Source of the DNA: a virus
Virus record (IMG/VR): IMGVR_UViG_3300027365_000055
Coordinates: 1 to 25,089 of that record
Length of the DNA: 25,089 bases
Reading direction: 5' to 3' (one strand)
Position 1 is the stretch's first letter. Each line of letters begins with the position of its first letter. Both the position numbers and the translations under genes were made by a program. A model generated the notes under the pieces. It was not told where the DNA came from. It saw only the letters and a program-made list of their open reading frames with translations, and searched no databases. Below, piece after piece: positions 15,510 to 23,776 of the stretch.

Positions 15510-16532
15510 TTACGCGTTAAGTAAAATATCCGCGTACATAATCAGTTCCGGGTTAGTTACTTTAGGCATTGAAGCAGTAACTACCTCTACGATTTCACGC
15601 TTAGGTCTTTCCATTGTAAAAGATCTACCAAAGATACCCGGGTTCATATCGTTTTCTACTGTAGGGCCTAATAAACTGTTTCCAATTTCTCCGCCCTCTA
15701 GTAAGAATACGCCGCGGTATTCTGGTAATAATCTTTGAGTAACACGACTTCCACCGCTCTGAACGTCCCTATAGGTAACTTTACTGTCGAAAGCTTCCAT
15801 AGGTGGAAGTTCTAGTCCCTGTAACCACTCGTTAAGCTGTGGTAGAGTAATTCGCTGGGAAGTAGTGTTACCTGTTACAGATTCTACGATCGTACTATCT
15901 TTTAATACTGTACGGATCGCTTTAATTGAAGTTACGAATACGTCCGGTGCTTGACCGTTCGCGTCTACGTAGTCCTGTACCCAGGTTTCGTAATCGCTAA
16001 TAATATCTGGTCCACCGGCGCCGTCGTCCCATTTAACAGCGGCTGTTTTCTTATGATCTGACGGTACCCCGAAGTCAATACCTAACATAACCCCGTTTTT
16101 ATTGTAGCTTAACATACCGTTACCCAGCGCCTGCCAGTTCATCCACTCGATACGGGCGTCAATATTACCGCGTACTCTGGCCGCTTTATTAAGTAACTGG
16201 GCTTCCATAAGCTCGCGTTCAGCTTCGTTATTGCTCATAAGACCTCTTAACTCTTTCTTACTGACTATGTAAGATTGTCCTATGTCTGCAATTTCACCGC
16301 TTACGCGTCTTACTGGGTCCCTGTCAGTCATAGGAAGTTCTGCTCCAGCGTCTACAATGTCTGCCATATCAGCTTGTCTTTCTAGTACTGTTTCGTTCCA
16401 ATCAAGGTCAAAAGTTTCTACCCTGGGAAGAAAACGACTAGAAATGTAGTTCTCGTCTACAGGAATTTCCTGTATAGTTTCTGTAAATAGCGGGTTTTCA
16501 AAATACTCGCTATATTGTGCTAATCCTGCCAT
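15510..16532 (-). CDS. Major capsid protein (Phage_cap_E / lambda gpE type)
   Basis: This 340-aa protein matches the gpE capsid family. It has an N-terminal region with NPLFTETIQEIP and ISSRFLPRVETFDLDW (residues 13-45), the ADIVDAGAELPMTDR segment (57-71), and a long spine helix region with SYIVSKKELRGLMSN then EAQLLNKAARVRGNIDARIEWMNWQAL. C-terminal strands run from QRLLPEYRGVFLLEGGEI to the end at MYADILLNA. It builds the icosahedral shell with HK97 fold. The order scaffold, decoration, capsid is standard. The leader AAGGGGGAATAAATAATG is the same as that of the decoration gene. Confidence 0.92.
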   Translation of the reverse strand: MAGLAQYSEYFENPLFTETIQEIPVDENYISSRFLPRVETFDLDWNETVLERQADMADIVDAGAELPMTDRDPVRRVSGEIADIGQSYIVSKKELRGLMSNNEAERELMEAQLLNKAARVRGNIDARIEWMNWQALGNGMLSYNKNGVMLGIDFGVPSDHKKTAAVKWDDGAGGPDIISDYETWVQDYVDANGQAPDVFVTSIKAIRTVLKDSTIVESVTGNTTSQRITLPQLNEWLQGLELPPMEAFDSKVTYRDVQSGGSRVTQRLLPEYRGVFLLEGGEIGNSLLGPTVENDMNPGIFGRSFTMERPKREIVEVVTASMPKVTNPELIMYADILLNA

Positions 16533-16587
16533 TATTTATTCCCCCTTAAGTTATTTCCCGGCTGTGAAATTTTAATACCGGTATCTA

Positions 16588-16977
16588 TTATCTATAGTCG
16601 ATCATTTTAGTTTTAGCTTTGAAAGCGTCAGTTACACCGGTTAGCATACCTTCATAAACTGCACCGTGTACTAATACTTCACCGACTACCTGGTCCGCGT
16701 TATTTCCGTCGTCGTCAAGCTTAAACTTAACGCTTTCGTCTAAAATAAGCGGTCTATCATAGTCTGGTTCGAATGTGTCGGGTGTGGTTTCTGTGTAAGC
16801 TTCATACTTTCCAGTATTTACGTTTCTAGCTACACAAGTACCAGCTTCTACTAATTCTTCTGCTGAAAAAGTAGAACCATCTAAAGTGATACCTCCGTCA
16901 ATATACGCGTAATGCGCCGAAGCCTTAATTTCTTTCGGTGCGTTAGCGCTGGAATGTCTAACTTGATAATCTGCCAT
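16588..16977 (-). CDS. Head decoration protein (lambda gpD-like)
   Basis: This 129-aa, beta-rich protein lies right before the capsid gene. Features of the gpD-type decoration group are a flexible N-terminus and a hydrophobic strand ITLDGST. Further on come GTCVARNVNTGKYEAY (47-62), DRPLILDESV and a C-terminal VVGEVLVHGAVYEGML strand (97-112). It would bind on the outside of expanded capsids and stabilise them. Its 24-nt translation start region is identical to that of the capsid gene, in keeping with matched high output. Confidence 0.82.
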   Translation of the reverse strand: MADYQVRHSSANAPKEIKASAHYAYIDGGITLDGSTFSAEELVEAGTCVARNVNTGKYEAYTETTPDTFEPDYDRPLILDESVKFKLDDDGNNADQVVGEVLVHGAVYEGMLTGVTDAFKAKTKMIDYR

Positions 16978-17006
16978 TATTTATTCCCCCTTAAATTGAT
17001 CTTACT

Positions 17007-17753
17007 TTACTCGTCTTTTTTAAAACCCATTTTCTCTAAGGCACTATTTACTTTCTTTTTGCGGTCATTATCGTTACCTTTGCCGCCGCCCCCACCGGGT
17101 CCGCCGCTTTTAAACTTTTTATCGTCGCCGGTGTCGTCGTCCTTTCCGCTACCTTCTTCGTCTGGGAATAGGTTAGGTTCTGCTTTAACTACCCTTTCCA
17201 CTGCTTTTTCGACGGAACCTTCTACCAGGTTACCGTCTTCATATTCTAAGAGATCAGAATAATCAGTAGTTAAGGCGCGTACTACTTGCTTAGTATCATA
17301 AGGTTTGTACTTACTAGCCACTTTATAGACCCCATTTTCTACACTAAGTCTATCTATAGTAGCTTCCAGCTGATCTGCTTTAGCGGCCTTATCTTTCAGC
17401 CTTTTAAGTTCCTTATCGTCCGGTGTTACTTCGCCGGCTTCTGCCCCAACTGTAACAAGTTCGACTACTTTATCTTCTATTTCGCCGTCTGCTAAATCGT
17501 CTACGTCTTCTACCCCGGCATTACGTAAATACTTTCTGATTTCGCGAAGGGCGCGCCCCTTAACGATCCTATTTACATCGCTTTGACTGTAAATTAAAGT
17601 TTCGCCTTGTTCCGGGTCGTATTCTTTAGCTTCGTCGTGTTCCTCCTGCGATATATTTTCGTCATTTAGTAGCTGATCCAGCTGTTTTAAGTATTCTTCC
17701 CTTTTGATCTTTCCGTTTTCGTACTTAGCTTTAAGCAATTTAAGTTCTTCCAT
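17007..17753 (-). CDS. Capsid scaffolding protein
   Basis: This 248-aa protein sits between the minor head gene and the decoration/capsid genes. It is highly charged, has a central coiled coil (about 110-150, in KELKRLKDKAAKADQLEATI) and an acidic C-terminal region. A GGPGGGGG linker and a basic end (about 215-248) follow, typical of scaffolds that bind capsid through a basic tail. Residues 5-28 resemble a SHOCT-type module (LLKAKYENGKIKREEYLKQL). QSDVNRIVKGRALREIRK (56-73) recalls phage scaffold proteins of the DUF4355 type. There is no protease domain. AAAGGGG precedes the ATG, with a 153-nt gap upstream. Confidence 0.8.
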   Translation of the reverse strand: MEELKLLKAKYENGKIKREEYLKQLDQLLNDENISQEEHDEAKEYDPEQGETLIYSQSDVNRIVKGRALREIRKYLRNAGVEDVDDLADGEIEDKVVELVTVGAEAGEVTPDDKELKRLKDKAAKADQLEATIDRLSVENGVYKVASKYKPYDTKQVVRALTTDYSDLLEYEDGNLVEGSVEKAVERVVKAEPNLFPDEEGSGKDDDTGDDKKFKSGGPGGGGGKGNDNDRKKKVNSALEKMGFKKDE

Positions 17754-17778
17754 TTTATTATATCCCCTTTCCGTTTTT

Positions 17779-17874
17779 GGCCCGTCGGCTCATTATTCCG
17801 GGGTTATCCGGTCCCCGTACCGTAAAATAATATTTAATAATTTTATGATTGACCGTTTATAAAGGCCCGTCGGC
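17779..17874. repeat. Direct repeat GGCCCGTCGGC in the gap before the scaffold gene
   Basis: GGCCCGTCGGC occurs at 17779-17789 and 17864-17874, 85 bp apart. Each copy has CCGTTT a few bases to its left on the plus strand. Between the copies is a possible 5-bp GC hairpin (17799-17803 with 17813-17817) and an AT-rich tract. The gap of about 150 nt is unusual in this packed operon. It could hold an internal promoter or a protein-binding site. I see no convincing -35/-10 pair. Confidence 0.5.
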
Positions 17875-17906
17875 CATAAATCTATATTAAGGCGGCCAGG
17901 TAATAA

Positions 17907-18074
17907 CTAGCCGCTTGTTTCTATAGGTTCGTAAGTAATACCGTTATCACCCTCTACAGGTTCTTCGTGATTTCTAAGGCCCGTAAATATGTCCTGTGGT
18001 ATTTTATCTTTAAAAGCGTCACAAGTCTGTAGTCCGTTATAATGTTTACAGGTCATACAATAAACAGTTTCCAT
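17907..18074 (-). CDS. Small Cys-containing head-region protein, 55 aa
   Basis: The ORF starts at ATG 18074, overlapping the stop of the minor head gene in TAATG, and ends at TAG 17907. The product has C6, C9 and C18 with H11 (CMTCKHYNGLQTC), a short metal-binding-like knuckle. It then has KIPQDIFTGLRNHEEPVEGDNGITYEPI. This ending with GDNGI-(F/Y)EPI is a pattern I recall in small proteins encoded beside minor head genes of Bacillota phages. Its function is unknown. GAGGTACATA lies upstream of the start. Its short length is the only reason for doubt. Confidence 0.75.
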   Translation of the reverse strand: METVYCMTCKHYNGLQTCDAFKDKIPQDIFTGLRNHEEPVEGDNGITYEPIETSG

Positions 18075-19951
18075 TATGTACCTCCCTTAACGCTGTTAAT
18101 GGTTTCCTCGTAGGCTTTTAAAATAGTTTCTGGTACGTCAGCCTTACGATCAAGCGCTACCATAGCGTTAGTTTCTGCAAATAATTCTGAACTACTGCTG
18201 GCCCCGTATTCAGAAAGCTTAAGTCTATCTACTTCCTTTACTGCAAATTTCTCTAAGGCGTCTTCCCAGGTATCAGCAAGGCCGTTATAATTATATATAC
18301 CATGTCCTGTTTCGTGAGTGGTTAAAGTATAAATAAAATCATCAGCTTCTACATCTGTATGAGTAGACCAGCGGACTACTTCTTTAGCTTTAGCCAGCTT
18401 TTCTCTATTCTGTTCTAACAACCAATCAGGACGCCGGCTATCATTAGCTTGTTTTTCCAGCTTTTCAAGTACCTTTCTACGACTATACTTATAATTTCTT
18501 TGCTGTTTTTTAATATAATTTTCTGGGTTTCTAATATGCAACTTTCTAAAACTCATTCTAGGCATTTTTGTAGGGTCTTTTTTTGAATGAGTTACAAGAC
18601 CAGAAGTCCCTCGATTTTTATTAGCAGGTATCCAGTCAAGGTTATCTATTTCAAGCGGCAAACCGTTTCTACCTGCGGCTATACCTCTGTTAATCTCATT
18701 AAGCTGATCTAAAGTTACCCCGTTTAGATCCACTTTTTTAAAAGTTTTACGTGCTTCTCTTTTAGCTTCCGCTAAAGTGCTGGCCGGCGTAAAAGTACCG
18801 GCTGTAGAAGCTTCTGCGGTTTCTTCTGCAAGTTTATTAAAAGCGTTCTTAGATATTACAATACTTTTACCATTTACTGTATATCTACCTACTTTTTTAT
18901 TAAGATCTGCTATAGTTTCCCCCGGTCTTAAGTAACTTTTCGGGTTATCGACCTCTAACCTTTTATCTAAACTAGGTAAGCCGCGTTCTTTCGCATATTC
19001 TTCATATGTACGGGCTTTAGTATATGTTCTTTCCCCGAATTGATCCGGACCGTCACCGTTACCCCTGGCTATACGTTCTTTTTCACTTACACCCAGGGCA
19101 GATAAAACAGGCGACCATTTACAGCGGCAATTCGGGTGGTTCGGGATCCGCTGACCTGCTATTCCAGCATTTTCGGGCGTATCATAGTCTAAATCGTAAA
19201 GCTTGCCGTCGTTTTTAGCGTCCTTCGGCGCTGTTCTGGCGTCTAAGGTAGCGTTCCAGCGTTTCCCGTCTAATACGTCGGCGTTTTCCATATATGAATA
19301 ACTAGCTCCTAAAGCCGCGGCTCTGTTAGCTTCGGTTCTTATAAGCCGTACCGCATTAAAATAGCCTTCATCAGTTATCTGTCCCAGCCTTCGGGCCGCT
19401 TCATTCCAGCCCCAACCTTCTACTACCATATCGTTAATAGTATCTTTCATTTTACTAGCTAATAAAGCTGTATTAGCCCGTAATCTATCCGAATAATTAC
19501 CCCCGTCATCAAGCCAGGGGTTAGCAAGTACGCCTAAAATACGTTCCATAGATAACATAGGCGTATTTACGCTAATCTTAGCCGCTTGTTCCATTCCGAA
19601 TAAATGACTATAGTAGCTTTTCTCGAACTCATAACCTATATTAGCGCTGTAATAAGGCTGTAGCTTATTTTCTACGCGCTTAATATCAGCGGCTAGACTA
19701 TTAGCCAGGGCGTCCATTCTATCGCCCTGCCGCATTAGGTTAGTTATCTTTTTCGGATCGTCTAAAGCGCCAACCTGTTTATATATAGACTTTGTTTTAC
19801 TTTTTGCTCTGTCTTTAAGCCTTTTCCAGATCGGGACCATTTCTTTAGCATATTGACCGGCGGACTTATCTAACTGGTCCTGGTATTTCTCTACGAAGTC
19901 CGACAGATCTTTCTGCCGACGTTTAAGGACCCGATCGCTTATATCCGCCAT
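18074..19951 (-). CDS. MuF-type minor head protein (SPP1 gp7-like) fused to a zincin-like domain
   Basis: Residues 1-285 of this 625-aa protein form the MuF domain. It has a helical N-terminus, MERILGVLANPWLDDG, the conserved RLIRTEANRAAALGA (202-216), and the end motif GIAGQRIPNHPNCRC (263-277). MuF proteins enter the procapsid at the portal and can be ejected with DNA. Residues 300-625 are an extra domain. It has a linker with basic stretches and TLTTHETGHGIYNY, giving an HExGH motif (H546, E547, H550). SSSELFAETNAM follows, where E589 or E593 could be the third zinc ligand, as in gluzincins. By hand count GC falls to 23-33% in rows over the extra domain, against 52% in a row over the N-terminal half. 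It has a GGGGG ribosome site. Confidence 0.85.
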   Translation of the reverse strand: MADISDRVLKRRQKDLSDFVEKYQDQLDKSAGQYAKEMVPIWKRLKDRAKSKTKSIYKQVGALDDPKKITNLMRQGDRMDALANSLAADIKRVENKLQPYYSANIGYEFEKSYYSHLFGMEQAAKISVNTPMLSMERILGVLANPWLDDGGNYSDRLRANTALLASKMKDTINDMVVEGWGWNEAARRLGQITDEGYFNAVRLIRTEANRAAALGASYSYMENADVLDGKRWNATLDARTAPKDAKNDGKLYDLDYDTPENAGIAGQRIPNHPNCRCKWSPVLSALGVSEKERIARGNGDGPDQFGERTYTKARTYEEYAKERGLPSLDKRLEVDNPKSYLRPGETIADLNKKVGRYTVNGKSIVISKNAFNKLAEETAEASTAGTFTPASTLAEAKREARKTFKKVDLNGVTLDQLNEINRGIAAGRNGLPLEIDNLDWIPANKNRGTSGLVTHSKKDPTKMPRMSFRKLHIRNPENYIKKQQRNYKYSRRKVLEKLEKQANDSRRPDWLLEQNREKLAKAKEVVRWSTHTDVEADDFIYTLTTHETGHGIYNYNGLADTWEDALEKFAVKEVDRLKLSEYGASSSSELFAETNAMVALDRKADVPETILKAYEETINSVKGGT

Positions 19952-19962
19952 ATCTTAGCCCC

Positions 19963-21555
19963 CTATTCTTCCGTATTCTGACCTTCTAAGTCTGTAAACT
20001 CATTACCGAAGCCCATAGCGCCCATATTTTCCTCTAGCTTTTCTTTACGCTGTTCTTTCATTTCAGCCAGGGCTTTTTTAGGATCGTCTACAAACCATAA
20101 CAGCTCATATAAGTATTTATCTGGTACTTTTCCAGCCAGCGTTGCTACTATAGTAGATACTGCTTGATAGTCCTGCGGGATATTCCGGGTCAGACTAGGG
20201 CTTACCCATTCTGACTTATATAACTCTACTTCTGTTTCAGTTTTCCCGGCTAGGATACTGTGTATTTCTTCTTCGGCTATTCCAGCTTCTTTTAACTTGT
20301 CAGCGTTAAGTAGATCCGTGATTATAGCCACAGTTTCCATAATAGCTTCTATGAAATAGATCTCTTTTTTACCTGCTTTAATATCCAGGTTAGCGAACTT
20401 CATTTTAATTTCGTAGGCCGTCTTACCCTCTAAGTTACTTAAATTAGGTGTGAAGGTTGTATCGTGTAAGGTGTTAACAAGACGATCCATATAGTTTTTA
20501 GTGGTCGTGTCGTCCTGGTCCTGGCTAATAAACGCCGCGTCACTATCGGAATTCTTTAAAGCTAAGGCTCTGGCTTTTCTCATTTTCTGTACTTCTTCTT
20601 CGTCGGTATCTACACCCTTAAGCAGTAAATACTGATCCATTAAGTACTCGGCCAGGTTAGATTTATCACTTAACTTGTGTGATATGTCTTTAATAAGGCT
20701 GTAAGCACCGTTTGAAAGATCAGACTTTCCTACATTCTTAAGCCTGTCCTTATAATTAGCAGGTTTTCCGTTATTGAAGATACTTACCGGGATCCTGCCG
20801 GCGTAGTGTGGGAAAGGGTTGTTTTTACCTTCCTCCACGTCTTCAAGTTCGAATTTCTTACCTGTTTTATCGGATATGTACCAGGTTACGTATTTATCGT
20901 CGTAAACTTCGACCCTTTTACGGGTTTCTAGCTTAATACCGGCTTCACTATCTACCGGGACTTCTATATCGTAAGCCCTAAGCACTAAAGCCCGTCTATT
21001 CTTAGTATTATAGACTGGTATTACTTCCTGGACCGGATATTCTTCAAAATCTATGGTCCCGTCCGGCTCGATCCAATGAATTATACAGCTGTAGGCGGCT
21101 AAAGAACCCTGTGTAAGCTGTTCTTTGAGTATTCGGTGCGCTTTAGTTGTTCCTAAGTAATCTTTAATAACCTGCCGGTATTCTTTTACTATATCCGCTT
21201 CGTCAGCTTCCGGATCTTCTACCTGGACCGGGTCCTCTACTTTAAATGTTGGAGCCTGGGCTATCATATAATCGACAACCGTATCTACAATAAGCTGGGC
21301 GTAATTAGCTATCAGTTTATTATTAATACCGTCGCCGCGATCTTTGTCGCGTTTTTCTATTTCTTCTATGTAACCGTCATAAGCTTTCTGGTATTCTTCT
21401 ATGTTATTTTCTCTAAGCCAGGCGTCGTGCTGATCTAAAATTTTTCCGATCCAGCGGCCGTTCTTCTGGCCCCAGGCTTCTGCTACTTCTTGTTCTAGTC
21501 CCGTATCCTCTGGTAGATCTGACAATAAAATCGGTACTGATGTCGTTACTGCCAT
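19963..21555 (-). CDS. Portal protein (SPP1 gp6-like)
   Basis: This 530-aa protein follows the large terminase by 14 nt and precedes the MuF protein. Family-like parts are the early helix with NNKLIANYAQLIVDTVVDYM (78-97) leading into AQAPTF, and the strand/loop with LAAYSCIIHWIEPDGTIDF (152-170). FPHYAGRIPVSIFNN (248-262) and the long helical region around LIKDISHKLSDKSNLAEYLMDQ (287-308) follow. Then come TFTPNLSNLEGKTAYEIKM (367-385) and an acidic C-terminus. Twelve copies normally form the ring through which DNA enters the head. AAAGGGG precedes the ATG. Confidence 0.9.
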   Translation of the reverse strand: MAVTTSVPILLSDLPEDTGLEQEVAEAWGQKNGRWIGKILDQHDAWLRENNIEEYQKAYDGYIEEIEKRDKDRGDGINNKLIANYAQLIVDTVVDYMIAQAPTFKVEDPVQVEDPEADEADIVKEYRQVIKDYLGTTKAHRILKEQLTQGSLAAYSCIIHWIEPDGTIDFEEYPVQEVIPVYNTKNRRALVLRAYDIEVPVDSEAGIKLETRKRVEVYDDKYVTWYISDKTGKKFELEDVEEGKNNPFPHYAGRIPVSIFNNGKPANYKDRLKNVGKSDLSNGAYSLIKDISHKLSDKSNLAEYLMDQYLLLKGVDTDEEEVQKMRKARALALKNSDSDAAFISQDQDDTTTKNYMDRLVNTLHDTTFTPNLSNLEGKTAYEIKMKFANLDIKAGKKEIYFIEAIMETVAIITDLLNADKLKEAGIAEEEIHSILAGKTETEVELYKSEWVSPSLTRNIPQDYQAVSTIVATLAGKVPDKYLYELLWFVDDPKKALAEMKEQRKEKLEENMGAMGFGNEFTDLEGQNTEE

Positions 21556-21569
21556 ACGTTAGCCCCTTT

Positions 21570-23264
21570 CTAAATAAGATCTCGTCTGTCTGGGATACTT
21601 ACACCGTACTGGCCGCCCTTAATATTAAAGGCGCCGTGCAATAATAAAAATAGTGCTGTAACTAAGTCGTCGTGTGGTACGTGGCCTTCATATCTCGGCG
21701 TCGCGTTTTGCGGCACGTGCCAGTTAATCTGCTGTTTTTTCTTCGCTTCTCTAATTAAGTGCTTAATCTGCCAGCGAAGCTCTTTCCATAATTCCGCGGC
21801 CCTTTTGTTACCTTCCCCTGTAGGCTGTCCCGGGATCTTAATAAGATCAAGGCTGTTATAATTATAAGCTAAATATCCCAGCTTTGATTTATTCTCGTCC
21901 CCGTTAGCCTTAAACTTGTACGGTATAATATCCAATCTCGGGAATTCTTCTATTAGGTAATAAGCCAAGGGTTCCCCGATCCCTGTAGCGTCACAGACGC
22001 CGCCTATTACGTTCCAATGTTTTAAAATCTTTTTTATAGTTTCTCTTTGCCTTGTGTGCTTTTCCCCGGTCCAATGATACAAGCAAACCGGAACTACTGT
22101 CCCGTCATTCTGTAATTCCCCGATAATTAAAGCCGTACTATCTCGCTTGTCTTTTCCAGCTGTAAAATCTTTTAGATCAGTCGGGTTTTCTTCCTGGCCC
22201 GCTACATCAGTACTGAATATGTAAGTCTTTCCTTTTTCCGGACCTACCCGCATACGATAGTTATTAGCATACATTCGGGCCACGTTCTCGTCACTAAAAA
22301 AGCGACCTATACTGTCAACAAAGTTTAATTTATACTGTGTCTGTATAGCGATATGATCTTCACCTAAACGCGCTACCTGGTTTTCGTAAGCCTTCCGGTA
22401 ATTATCATTAACCTGCTTAACTCGGTCAGCGTCTACCTTAAAAACAAGCTTCGGCCTTCCTATATCCAGTTTTTTAGCTAGCCTTTCTTCCATATCGTAG
22501 GACTGCTGGATCGCTTCATAGATAAAACAGTCTTTCGTCCAGGCTACGCCCCAGAATACGGTAGTCGCATTATTGAAAGAAGCCATAGGCTGGGCGTCGC
22601 GTTCCCACTTATCCCGGTCTATGTCCTGGGCTTCGTCACCTTCTAAAAGCGTAAAAGCAGTCTGGGAAGCTACGTTAGCAGTCGGGTTAATAGATAAAAA
22701 GGTCCATTTGTTACTGTCCCGCGGCGGTCCGATATGGTACTTAAAGCCGTCAGACTTAGACCATAACTGCCGTGTAACTACTGATCCGGCCAGGCCGCCG
22801 CTATCTTTAGTAGGCGCACCTTCCAGGCGATCCATAGAAGCCTGTACCTGTGGTTTATGTACCGGCGCAAACTTAACGCCGCTTACCTGTTCCCCAAAGT
22901 ACCAGCCGTATAATAATAAGTACTGCTGTATAAAGGCAGAAGTTTCGTTCTTTCCTGCCTGGCGGGTCATTAATACCACAAACTGCCAGCCTAAGCCCTG
23001 TACACAGCTGTATATAATAGCGTCAGCTATTTCTACCTGGTAATCAAACGGATCATTCTTCCGGAATACGCGCCAGGCTTCCCTTAAGTTTTCACGCTTA
23101 AAAAGATCACCTAAATCATTAATAGTATTATAAGGCACACCTTCCCTGGCCGCTTTAGCTGTTTTCGGGACGGCCACCAATTTAGGCGCCCCACTAATCG
23201 GGTCTATATCCTCTTTATAATCAAAGTCTGTCTTATAGGCCAGGTTTCCGTCAGTATCTACCAT
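21570..23264 (-). CDS. terL: Terminase large subunit
   Basis: This 564-aa packaging motor has an ATPase domain with a Walker A-like loop LMTRQAGKNETSAF (98-111) and Walker B LLEGDEAQDID (206-216, D210/E211). The RNase H-like nuclease domain has FSTDVAGQ (350-357, with D353), GGVCDATGIGEPL (421-433, D425) and HDDLVTALFLL (531-541, D532/D533). Both activities therefore look intact. The start is ATG 23264, overlapping the last codons of the 58-aa Cys-rich gene, with GGGGG about 10 nt upstream. It lies before the portal gene, as usual. Confidence 0.95.
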   Translation of the reverse strand: MVDTDGNLAYKTDFDYKEDIDPISGAPKLVAVPKTAKAAREGVPYNTINDLGDLFKRENLREAWRVFRKNDPFDYQVEIADAIIYSCVQGLGWQFVVLMTRQAGKNETSAFIQQYLLLYGWYFGEQVSGVKFAPVHKPQVQASMDRLEGAPTKDSGGLAGSVVTRQLWSKSDGFKYHIGPPRDSNKWTFLSINPTANVASQTAFTLLEGDEAQDIDRDKWERDAQPMASFNNATTVFWGVAWTKDCFIYEAIQQSYDMEERLAKKLDIGRPKLVFKVDADRVKQVNDNYRKAYENQVARLGEDHIAIQTQYKLNFVDSIGRFFSDENVARMYANNYRMRVGPEKGKTYIFSTDVAGQEENPTDLKDFTAGKDKRDSTALIIGELQNDGTVVPVCLYHWTGEKHTRQRETIKKILKHWNVIGGVCDATGIGEPLAYYLIEEFPRLDIIPYKFKANGDENKSKLGYLAYNYNSLDLIKIPGQPTGEGNKRAAELWKELRWQIKHLIREAKKKQQINWHVPQNATPRYEGHVPHDDLVTALFLLLHGAFNIKGGQYGVSIPDRRDLI

Positions 23265-23434
23265 TCGAAAGGTACCCCCTTTTCTTCTGTAGGGGCCGAC
23301 TTCCTACAAATCTGTAGTTTAATACCGTTACACTCATTACAGCGGGGGCAAGCTTGTATTACCCCGTGGCGGCTGGACTTTCTACAGCTGTAGCAAACAC
23401 AACCACGGCAAGGATCTTTATTCTTGCGGGTCAT
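23258..23434 (-). CDS. Cys-rich small protein before the large terminase, 58 aa
   Basis: The ORF starts at ATG 23434, overlapping the stop of the 43-aa gene (ATGA), and ends at TAG 23258 inside the start of the large terminase gene. Eight cysteines at 9, 12, 14, 17, 29, 32, 35 and 43, with H23, give CRGCVC-SC and CPRC-EC clusters. It looks like one or two zinc-binding knuckles of ribbon type. The N-terminus is basic. Position between the terminase genes suggests a packaging accessory or DNA-binding role, but I recognise no family. Coupled overlaps on both sides support it being translated. Confidence 0.7.
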   Translation of the reverse strand: MTRKNKDPCRGCVCYSCRKSSRHGVIQACPRCNECNGIKLQICRKSAPTEEKGVPFEW

Positions 23435-23562
23435 TCTGTATTATACCCAGCTAAATGCAGTAACTTTTTATAAGGTAAATGCTTATAATCTACAGGGTTT
23501 AGCCCAGCCCGTTTTAGTGCCTCTTTAACCTCTTTAAGTGTCGGTTTTTGCTGATCTGCCAT
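23431..23562 (-). CDS. Small helical protein, 43 aa, between the terminase genes
   Basis: The ORF runs from ATG 23562 to TGA 23431 with GGGGGCG just before the start. The product is basic and helical (KPTLKEVKEALKRAGLNPVDYKHL then PYKKLLHLAGYNTE), like a small helix-turn-helix or SAP-type fragment, but no motif is decisive. It is the first gene after the repeat array and overlaps the Cys-rich gene by 4 nt. Function unknown. Confidence 0.65.
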   Translation of the reverse strand: MADQQKPTLKEVKEALKRAGLNPVDYKHLPYKKLLHLAGYNTE

Positions 23563-23593
23563 AAGATCGCCCCCAGTCGTAACTATTTTCCTA

Positions 23594-23776
23594 TGTAAAA
23601 CAAGAAAATAGTCTGATCTATAGTTTTAACTAATTAGCTGTGTAGAATAAGAAAATAGTCTGATCTATAGTTTTAACTAATTAGCTGTGTAGAATAAGAA
23701 ATTAATCTGATCTATAGTTCTATCTAATTAACTGTGTAAAACAAGAAATTAATCTGATCTATAGTTCTATCTAATT
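23594..23776. repeat. Four tandem 47-bp direct repeats between the terminase genes
   Basis: Units begin at 23594, 23641, 23688 and 23735, and the last is cut short at about 23776. Each starts TGTA-AA-AAGAAA and has the invariant core TCTGATCTATAG. Units 1 and 2 share one version of the flanks of the core, and units 3 and 4 share another. The flanks of the array mirror each other (CTATTTTCCTATGTAA at left, CTAATTTTCTTATGTAA at right). No ORF crosses the array on the minus strand. Such iterons fit a small-terminase binding (pac-like) site or an operator array. Confidence 0.9.

Noticed and set aside
17757-17762. TATAAT just before the scaffold start
   Set aside because: It lies 3-4 nt from the ATG and has no -35 match, so it cannot serve that gene as a promoter.
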